NCBI RefSeq assembly: GCF_025919725.1 | Contig: NZ_CP081495.1 | Location: 1,612,001 to 1,676,000, forward strand | Length of the DNA stretch: 64,000 bases | From: Flavobacterium agricola | GTDB taxonomy: Bacteria > Bacteroidota > Bacteroidia > Flavobacteriales > Flavobacteriaceae | Direction of reading: 5' to 3' | In this document: piece by piece, positions 1 to 8,731 of the stretch | Numbering within the stretch: position 1 is the stretch's first letter | Layout of the letters: every line of letters starts with the position of its first letter | The notes under the pieces: model-generated | What the model was told of the DNA's origin: nothing | Database searches by the model: none | Seen by the model: the letters and a program-made list of their open reading frames with translations, nothing else | Made by a program: the position numbers and the translations under genes

Positions 1-157
1 GATAAGGCAAGTATAAGATTGTATAAAATTCAACACAAATCATTACAGACTCCGAAAAAAAAAACAGCAAAATCGTTTAAAATTTATCTAAGATAAATGC
101 TATATAATATTACCTTATTATATCTCTGTACGATTATAAATAAATATCATTTGGTAA

Positions 158-1150
158 CTATTTTGGTTTGTAAAAAATTAAACTAATGTATCCAACCATG
201 CGACCAAGTGTTTCGGTAAAAGCTTCTTTTCTTTTTTTAGCTGTACAAATATTAGTTGCACGTATAACTAGTAATAAACAGGTAATTGCGTTCCATTTTA
301 ACCTATCTTTTAATAAAGGGTTGGGGTTTTTAACTCGCCAAACATACCAACCGTTTCTCACAACCATTTTTCCGTATTTATATTTATTAGGCCTTCCAGA
401 AGGATCATGATGATGTTCTAATTGTGCGTTTGTGTTTAAATATAGTTTTCCCTGTTTTGCAATCCGAATAGAAAAATCAGCATCTTCATACAAGCCATAG
501 CCGATAAAATATGTAGAAAAAGAGCTTGCTTTAAAAACTTCTTTTTTAAATGAAGATACTCCACCCATTAATTGTTCAACTTGATAAATTTCTCCAGATG
601 GAGGGAGAAACCCCAAACTGCGTCCGTGAGAAAACATTGGTGTCATCCCAGGAGCAAAATTAGAATCTAATCCGATTTTTTTTCTAATTCTAAATCTTGA
701 AGGCTCAGACCTTACATAACCATCATACCAAAATTGGTTTAAATGAGCTTTATAGTCACTATTAACCTTTGTCCACTTTACCTCATTTACAATATAACCG
801 CCCACCCCTAGTGCTTCAGGGTAATTTTTATAAGTTGATAATAGCTCATTAAAATAATTTGGATATAAAATTATATCATCATCTAAAAAACAAATAATTT
901 CAGATGATTCATCAACTTGATTGATACCAAAATTACGTTGTCTTGTTAATCCTTTGTTGGTATCATCAACTTTAAAATATTTAAGATTTTTAAACCTTTT
1001 ATCCTCTATGTATAATTTAGTATCATCGTCAGAAGAGCTGTCAACAATAATTATTTCATCTGGATAAATCGTTTGCTTTAGCACTGATTCCAGCAAATTT
1101 TCAATTGCAAACCTTCTTTTATATGTACAAACAATTAAAGAAAATATCAT
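158..1150 (-). CDS. Family 2 glycosyltransferase
   Basis: A 330-residue GT-A glycosyltransferase that probably adds one sugar from a nucleotide sugar to a lipid-linked surface glycan at the cytoplasmic face. It opens with the nucleotide-binding strand FSLIVCTYKRR. The metal-binding DDD triad is at residues 90-92 (CFLDDDIIL), and GYGLYEDADFSIRI near residue 220 matches the usual catalytic-base region. No membrane segment is evident. The ATG overlaps the upstream stop as ATGA, so translation is probably coupled. It is the last gene of the leftward run that begins at 9736. Donor sugar and linkage cannot be deduced. Confidence 0.88.
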   Translation of the reverse strand: MIFSLIVCTYKRRFAIENLLESVLKQTIYPDEIIIVDSSSDDDTKLYIEDKRFKNLKYFKVDDTNKGLTRQRNFGINQVDESSEIICFLDDDIILYPNYFNELLSTYKNYPEALGVGGYIVNEVKWTKVNSDYKAHLNQFWYDGYVRSEPSRFRIRKKIGLDSNFAPGMTPMFSHGRSLGFLPPSGEIYQVEQLMGGVSSFKKEVFKASSFSTYFIGYGLYEDADFSIRIAKQGKLYLNTNAQLEHHHDPSGRPNKYKYGKMVVRNGWYVWRVKNPNPLLKDRLKWNAITCLLLVIRATNICTAKKRKEAFTETLGRMVGYISLIFYKPK

Positions 1151-2688
1151 TTTTTTAAATTTAGAATGTTAGCCAAATATTTACTTTTAGCCCATCTTTG
1201 ATTCATAAATTGAATGTAAGCAAATGGGTTTTTAATAGATTGACGTTTATAAAATTTAGCAAACAACACGATTTTATATCCGAGAAGTTGATTTCGCGTT
1301 AAATACTTTTGTTTAAATAACATGACTGTTGGAGAAGGCTTAGGTAGAACAAGATCTTTTGACCATGATTGGACATGTTTTGTCCTAAATCCACCTATTG
1401 GCGCTTTTAAATGTAATATTAGTGGATTAGGTAGATATATAATATCAAAGCCTTTGTTACGCAACTGCATTCCAAAATCTGCATCTTCACCAAAACCAAA
1501 TTCATAAAGAATATTGTATTTTAAATCTATTACACATCTAGTTTCAACAATACTACATCCTGAACCAAAGGTTTCCCATTGCATGATATTATTGTTCTCT
1601 AATTTTTCTCCAACTTGTAAGCAAGCTAAATTTACAGCTGAAAAATTATTAGATTTAATTACAAAAAGCGATGTTTCAATAAAATTATTTGCAAACTCTA
1701 TATCATCATCTGCAAAAAACACATATTTAGATTCTACTTTATCTAAGCCTAAATTACGAGCATTGCATGCTCCCAATTGATAAATCAATTGATGATCAAC
1801 TTTAAAAGGCCATTTTTTATTGTAAATAAAGTTTAGTTCCGTAGCTGCCCCTGCTACAGCATTCTGTTCTACAACAATTACTTTATGAGGAAGATGTGTT
1901 TGATTAGCTAACATTGTAAATACTGTTTCTAAATATTGAGCTCTACCTATAGTAGGAATAAGAACATCAACCGTATCTTGTTCTGTAACAGAAATTGTTT
2001 TTGTTTGACTATATAAAGTAGAAAGGGATTTTGATTGGCGTGCTTTTTTTACAAACAATGATTTAAAAAAAGAAAGTATAGGAAACTTTTTATCATAAAT
2101 CAGGATATTAAACAATAATATAAACACCCATTGTAATTTGTAATGTTTTTTTACAAAAGAAAATAAATTTACAGGATGAGTAACTTCTTCTTTTGTTTCA
2201 ATCTGTTTATTAATTAACAAATTAGGATTAGAGTACGACAATAGTCCTTTAGGCTGTCCTGCTTTAGCTATAGAACACATTAATTCATTAAAGTTAGAAC
2301 TATGAAGCGCTTTATTGTAGATTAGATTAAAAGCTTCTGCATGTATACCCCCTATTTTATCATTCATAATCCATGTAGGGTACTTTACTTTTTTATTTAT
2401 ATTTAAAAATGGAGATTGTTCTATATAACCAATAGCAACATCTATAGGGTTTGTTTTACCGTAAGATTGTATTTCAAATTTATTTTTTAAAATAGATGTA
2501 AATTCATTTTCATTAGAAATTTCACGAACCTCATCACTCACCCAAAATAAAAACTCATTTTTATAAATCAAACATAATTGTATCCATACTTTACTTAAAG
2601 ATTTTCCTAAATATGCTGACTCATCTATAATATTTTTAAAACTTTTAACTTGAACAACCACTTGGTTAGTATGTATAACTATGATCAT
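1147..2688 (-). CDS. Two-part protein: unknown N-terminal half plus family 2 glycosyltransferase
   Basis: At 513 residues this is much longer than a single GT2 domain. The GT2 part starts near residue 240 (TVDVLIPTIGRAQYLET). It carries a DDD triad in FFADDDIEF and an EFGFGEDADFGMQL acceptor-site motif. The first 235 residues have no motif I recognise and contain a hydrophobic stretch near residue 190 (WVFILLFNILIY) that could anchor the protein. It overlaps both neighbours by about four bases (upstream start and downstream stop), so it belongs to the same operon. It is probably a membrane-associated transferase. The role of the N-terminal half is unknown. Confidence 0.82.
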   Translation of the reverse strand: MIIVIHTNQVVVQVKSFKNIIDESAYLGKSLSKVWIQLCLIYKNEFLFWVSDEVREISNENEFTSILKNKFEIQSYGKTNPIDVAIGYIEQSPFLNINKKVKYPTWIMNDKIGGIHAEAFNLIYNKALHSSNFNELMCSIAKAGQPKGLLSYSNPNLLINKQIETKEEVTHPVNLFSFVKKHYKLQWVFILLFNILIYDKKFPILSFFKSLFVKKARQSKSLSTLYSQTKTISVTEQDTVDVLIPTIGRAQYLETVFTMLANQTHLPHKVIVVEQNAVAGAATELNFIYNKKWPFKVDHQLIYQLGACNARNLGLDKVESKYVFFADDDIEFANNFIETSLFVIKSNNFSAVNLACLQVGEKLENNNIMQWETFGSGCSIVETRCVIDLKYNILYEFGFGEDADFGMQLRNKGFDIIYLPNPLILHLKAPIGGFRTKHVQSWSKDLVLPKPSPTVMLFKQKYLTRNQLLGYKIVLFAKFYKRQSIKNPFAYIQFMNQRWAKSKYLANILNLKK

Positions 2689-3824
2689 ATAATAAGGGTT
2701 TTATAAAGTTTAATGTTTTTTTGAGCAATTATATTTATATCAAAATTGTCGATGATATGATTTCTTGCATTTTGTCCCATTTTATAAGCTAATTGATCAT
2801 TATTGAGTAATTCAACTATTTTATTAGCAAATTCTATGGTATTTTTAGGATGAACCAAAAATCCATTTTCTCCACTAATAATCAATTCATTAGCCCAACC
2901 TATATTTGAGGCTACTATTGCTTTTTGCATCGCCATAGCTTCTAACCAAGAAACAGGAAAAGCTTCTGCAAATGAAGGAAATATACATACTTTGACTGAC
3001 CTAATAATAGAAACAACCTCATGATGTGCTAGCTTCCCGACATAATTTACTTGCTTTTGTGCAAAAGGTGACAACTTATCATACATCAGCTTCCACGTAG
3101 ATTGACTTCCAGATAAAATATCAACCGAATCTCCACCAACAAGAACTAACTGGGCTTCTGGTTTTTTTTTTAAAACTTGATTAAATATTTCAGGTATTTC
3201 TAATACACCTTTTTTTCTTATTAAGGTACCAAAATATAATATAATAGGTTTATTAATGAAAGGTGTTTCTTGAAAGTTTAAAAGATTTATTCCGTTTTGA
3301 ATAACTTTAATATTGTAATCTAAATTAAATAAAGACTGTGTATAGCTTTTTGTAAAATTACTCACAGAAATTATTGAATTAGCTTGTCTCAATGCCTTTG
3401 CTTCGTGATGTTTATTTATCCATTTAACAGGCCTGTTTTCTATATCACAAAAATAAGTATCAGAACCGTGTAACTTTATAATTATAGGACATTTTTCAGG
3501 ATGTATATATGAAGTAATACCGGTCCAATCAGGAGCTTCAACAAGTTCAATTTCTTGCTTAGCATACAAAGCGTCAATAATTTTTTCGATTTTTTTACGA
3601 GTTAAGTACCATGAAAGACCTTTTAACTTAACATTTTTTATTTGTTGTATATAAAGATTACCCTCGCTAAAAACAGCATCTTGTTTTTGCCCATAAACCA
3701 ATACTCTAACTTGATGGCCATGTTTTGTTAGAGCTTCGGCTAAATTTTTAATACTTGTCCCTATACCACCTGAACTGCCTGTTATTTCGTGTGGATATTC
3801 TGGAGTTAAAAAAGCTATTTTCAT
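2685..3824 (-). CDS. Family 4 glycosyltransferase (GT-B fold)
   Basis: A 379-residue retaining GT4 enzyme of surface-glycan assembly. The N-terminal acceptor domain has the glycine-rich loop GSSGGIGTSIKN (residues 16-27). The C-terminal donor domain has LYFGTLIRKKG (about 196-206) and LVLVGGDS. The GT4 signature E-x7-E is visible as E287 and E295 in FAEAFPVSWLEAM, which normally contacts the donor nucleotide sugar. No signal peptide is seen, so it should be cytoplasmic. Its ATG directly follows the stop codon of the preceding gene. The specific sugar transferred cannot be read from the sequence. Confidence 0.9.
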   Translation of the reverse strand: MKIAFLTPEYPHEITGSSGGIGTSIKNLAEALTKHGHQVRVLVYGQKQDAVFSEGNLYIQQIKNVKLKGLSWYLTRKKIEKIIDALYAKQEIELVEAPDWTGITSYIHPEKCPIIIKLHGSDTYFCDIENRPVKWINKHHEAKALRQANSIISVSNFTKSYTQSLFNLDYNIKVIQNGINLLNFQETPFINKPIILYFGTLIRKKGVLEIPEIFNQVLKKKPEAQLVLVGGDSVDILSGSQSTWKLMYDKLSPFAQKQVNYVGKLAHHEVVSIIRSVKVCIFPSFAEAFPVSWLEAMAMQKAIVASNIGWANELIISGENGFLVHPKNTIEFANKIVELLNNDQLAYKMGQNARNHIIDNFDINIIAQKNIKLYKTLII

Positions 3825-5213
3825 CTAACTAAGAATTTGTTTAATTGCATCAATCATTCTAACAGATGCCTGGTTTGCTGGATATTGATTAATAATACTA
3901 AACCATTTTTTTGCTTCTTGATGCTGAACTGTATCGCTCTTAGTCATTTTCAATAAAGTTTGTTCAATATCTGCTGGCTTATTAACCCAGAAAACCGCTT
4001 GATTAGAAGGCATAGATCTAAAATGAACATAATTATAAATTTTTTCTACATTCCATTTCTTTAAATCAGCATCCGGTGCATCATAATTCATGTAAGCACA
4101 AGTTTTATTATGGGCTATTGCATCAAAAACCATAGAAGATCCAAGGTTCAAAACTCCAAGAGTGTGATGTATGCAATTAGCTTGTAATTGCATGTCTTCA
4201 ATCGTTGGCATAACTTGATTCCACATCCCCCCTAATTGTTTCCATGCAGGAGTTATTGGAACAATAATCTCCTCATATTTTTCAATAACCTTGTCAAAGC
4301 GAGTTGAAAAATCAACTGGACAACGTCTAAATATAATTCCAAAATTGTATCCTTTGTTATTCAAATTTTGAATAGTTTTTGCAATATCTTCTATATATAA
4401 AGGATCATTAGGAGAAGTTGTAACGTCATCTCCTGAATATAAAAAATATTGTCTCTCTTTATTCAATTTATATTTTTGGTAGAACTCTTCTTTTGACAAT
4501 AAATTTTCTGCATCAAAATGATTTTCGAATTGAGGAGTACCAGTAACGTATATTTGTTCTTTTTTGATATGGGGATAATATTTTAGTAACTCCTTTTCCA
4601 TATACTCACTCCAAACAAAATAATAATCTGTTTCTATTAATAGCATAGCTTTAGGTAAGTTATCCCAAGAATAAATAAAGCAAGCTGTTTTTATACCTAA
4701 ACTTTTTGCTGCTTCTATAGGAGCGATAGCCAAAGATGTACGCTGGTTAGTACATAATACTAAATTTGGTTTATGTTCTTTTAATTGAGCTACACATGTA
4801 TGATAGTAAGCTGTATTACGTTCTAATTCATACGTTTTATTTATAATATTATTTAATCCTTTTTCTGACTTATTGTTTTTAATTAAAAACCTAGTTAAGG
4901 TTGAACGTATTTTGTTTTTTAATCCGTCAGTATTTAATGGAAATAAATAATTTTTGTAAACTAAATCATTAAAACGTTTAGTATTTTCACTTATTTCTAG
5001 ATGCTTACGTACATTTTTATAAATATGTGTTAAAGGATGAAGTTTACCATTAAAAATAGTAACTTGTTTTGCATTTAATTTTTCTAAATCAAAAACAGTA
5101 TTATTCCAATAAACAATTTCTAACTTATTAGATGTTGCTATTTTTTTAAAGTTAGTAAAAGCAAAGTTTTTTATACCTACACCATCTGGTAACAATATAA
5201 ATATTTTTTTCAT
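3825..5213 (-). CDS. Uncharacterised surface-carbohydrate biosynthesis protein, GT-B-like
   Basis: A 462-residue protein with the feel of a GT-B transferase but no textbook glycosyltransferase motif. The start IFILLPDGVGIKNFAF resembles uncharacterised surface-carbohydrate biosynthesis proteins common in Bacteroidota polysaccharide loci. The segment CFIYSWDNLPKAMLL followed by YVTGTPQFENHF resembles the domain linker and donor-binding half of CDP-glycerol- or capsule-transferase-like enzymes. It overlaps the start region of the acetyltransferase gene (ATGA) and abuts the GT4 gene, so it is translationally coupled. A sugar or polyol-phosphate transferase is the best guess, and that is inference only. 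Confidence 0.7.
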   Translation of the reverse strand: MKKIFILLPDGVGIKNFAFTNFKKIATSNKLEIVYWNNTVFDLEKLNAKQVTIFNGKLHPLTHIYKNVRKHLEISENTKRFNDLVYKNYLFPLNTDGLKNKIRSTLTRFLIKNNKSEKGLNNIINKTYELERNTAYYHTCVAQLKEHKPNLVLCTNQRTSLAIAPIEAAKSLGIKTACFIYSWDNLPKAMLLIETDYYFVWSEYMEKELLKYYPHIKKEQIYVTGTPQFENHFDAENLLSKEEFYQKYKLNKERQYFLYSGDDVTTSPNDPLYIEDIAKTIQNLNNKGYNFGIIFRRCPVDFSTRFDKVIEKYEEIIVPITPAWKQLGGMWNQVMPTIEDMQLQANCIHHTLGVLNLGSSMVFDAIAHNKTCAYMNYDAPDADLKKWNVEKIYNYVHFRSMPSNQAVFWVNKPADIEQTLLKMTKSDTVQHQEAKKWFSIINQYPANQASVRMIDAIKQILS

Positions 5214-5875
5214 GTATATTTTTTTACAAACTCCTCTATTTCGATATTAAAATCATCAACATTTTCTCTTATTTTAGCTTCATCCCAATCCCACCAAGCA
5301 ATAAGTAGCATTTTTTTTCTTATCGTTTCAGAAAACCTATATTTAACATGAACAGCAGGAACACCAGCTACAACACTATAATCATCAACTGATTTAGAAA
5401 CAACTGCACCTGCTAATACAACAGCACCATTTCCTATTGTTACTCCGGGTAAAATTGTTACTCCAGCACCAATCCAAACTTCATTTTTTATTTTAATTGA
5501 ATCTTTTTTGGGCTTATAATTAAATTTAAAATCTTTATATATAAAATCTTCCCCATTAAATCTAATTTTTTCGTTTTTATTAAAAAAAGTATCATATAAA
5601 GGATAGGTAGTTATTTTAAACATATCATGATTTCCTGAATCAAGAATGAAATTAACATCATTAGCAATAGAACAATATTTTCCTATTGTTAAACTAGAGC
5701 TAGAATTCCATTTCCATACCTTCGCTCCGTTATTGTAGCTCTTATCGCCAATTTCAGCTTCCTTAAAATCATCCAAAAATGTGATCCTACGCTGGTTAAA
5801 TAAATATTCTTCATATTTAACACCTAACAATTTCCATAGAATTTTTCTTATTTTTAGTTTTATAGCATTTCTCAT
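5210..5875 (-). CDS. CatB-type hexapeptide-repeat O-acetyltransferase
   Basis: A 221-residue acyltransferase of the left-handed beta-helix superfamily. The N-terminal 40 residues are basic. The hexapeptide repeats are clear at about 130-180 in EVWIGAGVTILPGV, TIGNGAVVLAGAVV and VVAGVPAVHVKY, as in xenobiotic and sugar O-acetyltransferases. The conserved catalytic His is probably in SGNHDMFKI near residue 82. It likely uses acetyl-CoA to acetylate a sugar of the glycan made by this operon. A nonulosonate O-acetyl group is one possibility given the neu-type genes upstream. It is coupled by ATGA overlaps on both sides. Confidence 0.85.
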   Translation of the reverse strand: MRNAIKLKIRKILWKLLGVKYEEYLFNQRRITFLDDFKEAEIGDKSYNNGAKVWKWNSSSSLTIGKYCSIANDVNFILDSGNHDMFKITTYPLYDTFFNKNEKIRFNGEDFIYKDFKFNYKPKKDSIKIKNEVWIGAGVTILPGVTIGNGAVVLAGAVVSKSVDDYSVVAGVPAVHVKYRFSETIRKKMLLIAWWDWDEAKIRENVDDFNIEIEEFVKKYT

Positions 5876-6801
5876 TTCAAAAACTTTTTAAAAATAAATT
5901 CTTCTGTTTTATGCATCGATTCAAAAGTTGCACCAGCAATATGTGGTGTTATAATTACATTATAACCTGATTTAGATAATTTCAATAATTCATTAGTATG
6001 AATATCAATTTCAAGCTCATTTTCTAACACATCTGTAGCGTATCCTTTAATTTGCTTATTTTTTATTTTAGATATTAATTCAGATTCATCAACAACTGCT
6101 CCTCTAGAAGTATTAATTAAAACTGCATTACTTTGTAAACCATTTAACAAATCTGCATTTACATAATGAATATTTTCGGCATTTAAAGGAATGTGTATCG
6201 AAATAATATCGGCCCAAGCAAATAATTCTTTAGCTGTTTTAAACTGAATCAAATTAGTTGCATTTTTATTCAGAATATCAAAATAACCAATTTGCATATT
6301 AAAAGCTCGAGCATAATGCGCAACTTGCACACCAACGCGCCCTAAACCCAATATTCCAATTTTTTTTTCTGAAAGATTATTTCCTTTAAAAAGATCCCTT
6401 CTCCAAAATCCTTGCTGCACATCAGCATAAGCAGCTGGTAAATTGCGCATCAAGGCTAATAATAATGCCCAAGTATGTTCTGCCGTTGCAGGAATAGAAT
6501 TTAAAAAATCGGTTGCTCCTTTTAACGATATAACTTGTCCATCTACAGATTCAAAATAATCTAAATCAATATGATCTAAACCTGTAGTTGCAGTAAGAAT
6601 ATATTTAAGTTTTGGTGCCTGCCTTAAAACAGATTCAGTAAGCTTAAACCTTAACCGAACAAAAAGCACTTCTGCATCTTTTATAACTTCTATCAATTCT
6701 GAAGTTGAAGCAACATTATACGTTTTTACATCTCCTATTTTTTTTAACCCTTCAATAACAAGAGGATTAAAATCTTCATTTTCAGTTATAACTATTTGCA
6801 T
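5872..6801 (-). CDS. NAD-dependent D-isomer-specific 2-hydroxyacid dehydrogenase
   Basis: An enzyme of the phosphoglycerate dehydrogenase/glycerate dehydrogenase fold that reduces a 2-oxo acid or oxidises a 2-hydroxy acid with NAD(H). Visible motifs are the dinucleotide loop KIGILGLGRVGVQVA, the catalytic-Arg region LINTSRGAVVDESEL, and the Glu/His region DVLENELE with TPHIAGAT. I chose the ATG at 6801 (MQIVITENEDF) because family members begin just before the first beta strand. An in-frame ATG at 6816 would add MKNGR. The gene overlaps the end of the CMP-transferase gene. Its place inside a nonulosonate cluster suggests it makes or modifies a sugar-acid precursor, but the substrate is unknown. 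Confidence 0.85.
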   Translation of the reverse strand: MQIVITENEDFNPLVIEGLKKIGDVKTYNVASTSELIEVIKDAEVLFVRLRFKLTESVLRQAPKLKYILTATTGLDHIDLDYFESVDGQVISLKGATDFLNSIPATAEHTWALLLALMRNLPAAYADVQQGFWRRDLFKGNNLSEKKIGILGLGRVGVQVAHYARAFNMQIGYFDILNKNATNLIQFKTAKELFAWADIISIHIPLNAENIHYVNADLLNGLQSNAVLINTSRGAVVDESELISKIKNKQIKGYATDVLENELEIDIHTNELLKLSKSGYNVIITPHIAGATFESMHKTEEFIFKKFLK

Positions 6802-7480
6802 TCTTCCATTCTTCATATATTACTTCGGCAATTTTAAAATCACGTGGTGAATCAATATTTACCAACCAATTTACATCCATCACATACGCCTTTTTATTTT
6901 TCACCATAAATGATTTCTGTTTTACAAACGCATCTATTTTTACTGCATAAAAACATCCGTTTCTGTAATACACTGGTTTTAAATCTTGCCGTCTTAAAGT
7001 TTCGCCCTCAGAAACATAACTTTGCAAGTAATTATCTTCTAACAAATTATACATTCTGGCTGGATGACAATCATCAAAAGGTACTACACTAATAACACCA
7101 TCTAAATCATCAGCAGCAAATAACATTTGTATAACTTGATCTAGATCTTTTCCGGTACGCAAAGGCGAGGTGGGTTGCAATAAAACAACAACATCAAACT
7201 TTTGGGGTAAACTTTCTAAAATATGAACAACTGCATCAACTACGTTACTAGAATCTTGTGCCAAATTAGCTGGCCTTTTAACAACTTGAACAGCATGTTT
7301 TTTTACAACATCAATAATTTCGTCAGAATCGGTAGTTACAACTATTTCAGACACCAAAGATGCTTGCTTAGCACAATCGATGGCATGAACGATTAACGGC
7401 TTATTGCCTAACATTTTTATATTTTTATCAGGAACGCCTTTAGAACCACCACGAGCTGGAATAATTGCAAGAACTTTCAT
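6782..7480 (-). CDS. neuA: CMP-nonulosonate (acylneuraminate) cytidylyltransferase
   Basis: A 232-residue enzyme that activates a 9-carbon nonulosonic acid with CTP to give the CMP-sugar donor. The signature N-terminus IIPARGGSKGVPDKN (residues 6-20) is the CTP-binding P-loop-like motif of NeuA/PseF/LegF/KdsB relatives. LLQPTSPLR and YYRNGCFYAV are further family motifs. The length matches single-domain NeuA-like enzymes. The gene lies two bases downstream of the 2-epimerase gene and one gene from the synthase, which makes the pathway assignment firm. Whether the product is Neu5Ac, legionaminate or a relative cannot be decided here. Confidence 0.9.
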   Translation of the reverse strand: MKVLAIIPARGGSKGVPDKNIKMLGNKPLIVHAIDCAKQASLVSEIVVTTDSDEIIDVVKKHAVQVVKRPANLAQDSSNVVDAVVHILESLPQKFDVVVLLQPTSPLRTGKDLDQVIQMLFAADDLDGVISVVPFDDCHPARMYNLLEDNYLQSYVSEGETLRRQDLKPVYYRNGCFYAVKIDAFVKQKSFMVKNKKAYVMDVNWLVNIDSPRDFKIAEVIYEEWKNANSYN

Positions 7481-7482
7481 GG

Positions 7483-8640
7483 CTAATAATTAATGGTTTT
7501 ATGAAATTGTAACGGAACGGTTGCTAATAAATTGGCAATTACAGCACCTGCATTTCCGCCTCCGTAAACGTTTGATGATTCGATTGTTTTTTTATTAATT
7601 TGTTGGTTTACGGCTTGCAAAATTTCATCTGTATCATACGTAACATCAATTACATTATATCCTCGATCACGCTTGTTTTGTCTGGAACCTATGTTTACCA
7701 CCGGAACACCTAAAAAAGCACATTCACGAATGCCAACGCTAGAATTACCTATTAAACATTTACTATTTTTAAGCAAACGTAAAAAATCATCACCAGTCAT
7801 ATTCTTAAAAAAATGCACATGGGTTAAATCATGATGTTCTCTAAAACTTCTGATTCCAGCCGAAGTTCCGTCGGCTCCTGCATCAACATTAGGCCAAAAC
7901 CACAAAACCGGTAACTTAATATGGGGTAAAATATTTAATGTTTCGTGAATATGTTTGCGCGAATCTTGGTACTCGGTAGTTACCGGATGTTGCATGACTA
8001 CAACATAACCGTTAGTTAAATCGGGTTGTTCGCCCACGCCGCCATATTTTTCATAAGGATTAAAACCTAACTCCGGATTTTTAAGCACTTCTGCTGCAAT
8101 ATCTATAGATGGGCAACCGGTATTAAAAACAAAATCAGGATTTTCTCCTAATTTTATAACACGTTCACGCGCTGATTCGGACGCTGTAAAATGATAATCT
8201 GACAATTTAGTTATGGCATGGCGTACCTTTTCATCAATATTACCGGTAACTTCTCCGCCTTGAATATGCGCTAGCGGAATATTCATGTATGAGGCGGCAA
8301 TAGCTGTTGCCATAGTTTCAAACCGGTCGGCAACCGTTACCACAATATCTGGTTTTAAATTCTCGAAAACGGTAGAAAGTTCTAAAATTCCAATTCCGGT
8401 AGTTTTAGCAGCTGCCGTTAAATTTTCTCCTTCTAAAACATTAAAAACTTTTGCCGCAATTTCAAACCCGTCTTGCAACATGTAATTTACAGCAGATCCG
8501 TATCTGTCTAACAAAGCAGATGCGGCAACAATTAATTGCAATTCTAAATCGGGATGTTTTTGTATGGCTTGTAAAACCGTTTTTACTCGGCTGTAAGAGG
8601 GCCTTGCAGTTATAACAACGGCTATTTTTCGTTTAGACAT
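7483..8640 (-). CDS. neuC: UDP-sugar 2-epimerase, hydrolysing (NeuC/LegG type)
   Basis: A 385-residue member of the UDP-GlcNAc 2-epimerase superfamily. The N-terminus IAVVITARPSYSRVK and the blocks HIQGGEVTGNIDEKVRHAI and LIGNSSVGIRECAFLGVPVV are typical of the hydrolysing NeuC/LegG branch, which releases free ManNAc or its 2,4-diacetamido-6-deoxy analogue from the UDP-sugar. The classical WecB of the neighbouring locus (14691-15809) is a separate, non-hydrolysing relative. Neighbours encode the condensing synthase and the CMP-transferase. Substrate choice between UDP-GlcNAc and UDP-diacetylbacillosamine stays open. Confidence 0.9.
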   Translation of the reverse strand: MSKRKIAVVITARPSYSRVKTVLQAIQKHPDLELQLIVAASALLDRYGSAVNYMLQDGFEIAAKVFNVLEGENLTAAAKTTGIGILELSTVFENLKPDIVVTVADRFETMATAIAASYMNIPLAHIQGGEVTGNIDEKVRHAITKLSDYHFTASESARERVIKLGENPDFVFNTGCPSIDIAAEVLKNPELGFNPYEKYGGVGEQPDLTNGYVVVMQHPVTTEYQDSRKHIHETLNILPHIKLPVLWFWPNVDAGADGTSAGIRSFREHHDLTHVHFFKNMTGDDFLRLLKNSKCLIGNSSVGIRECAFLGVPVVNIGSRQNKRDRGYNVIDVTYDTDEILQAVNQQINKKTIESSNVYGGGNAGAVIANLLATVPLQFHKTINY

Positions 8641-8731
8641 ATTTTAAGAAAGATTCAATTTTGTTTTGTTTAACTAAATTAACGAAAACATTTCTTGTTT
8701 CGTATAAATTCAGTAGATATATCTTACAAAA

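Noticed and set aside
82..98. Short palindrome ATTTATCT-A-AGATAAAT left of the first gene
   Set aside because: AT-only low-complexity pairing with no T-run, and no neighbouring gene start that it could serve.
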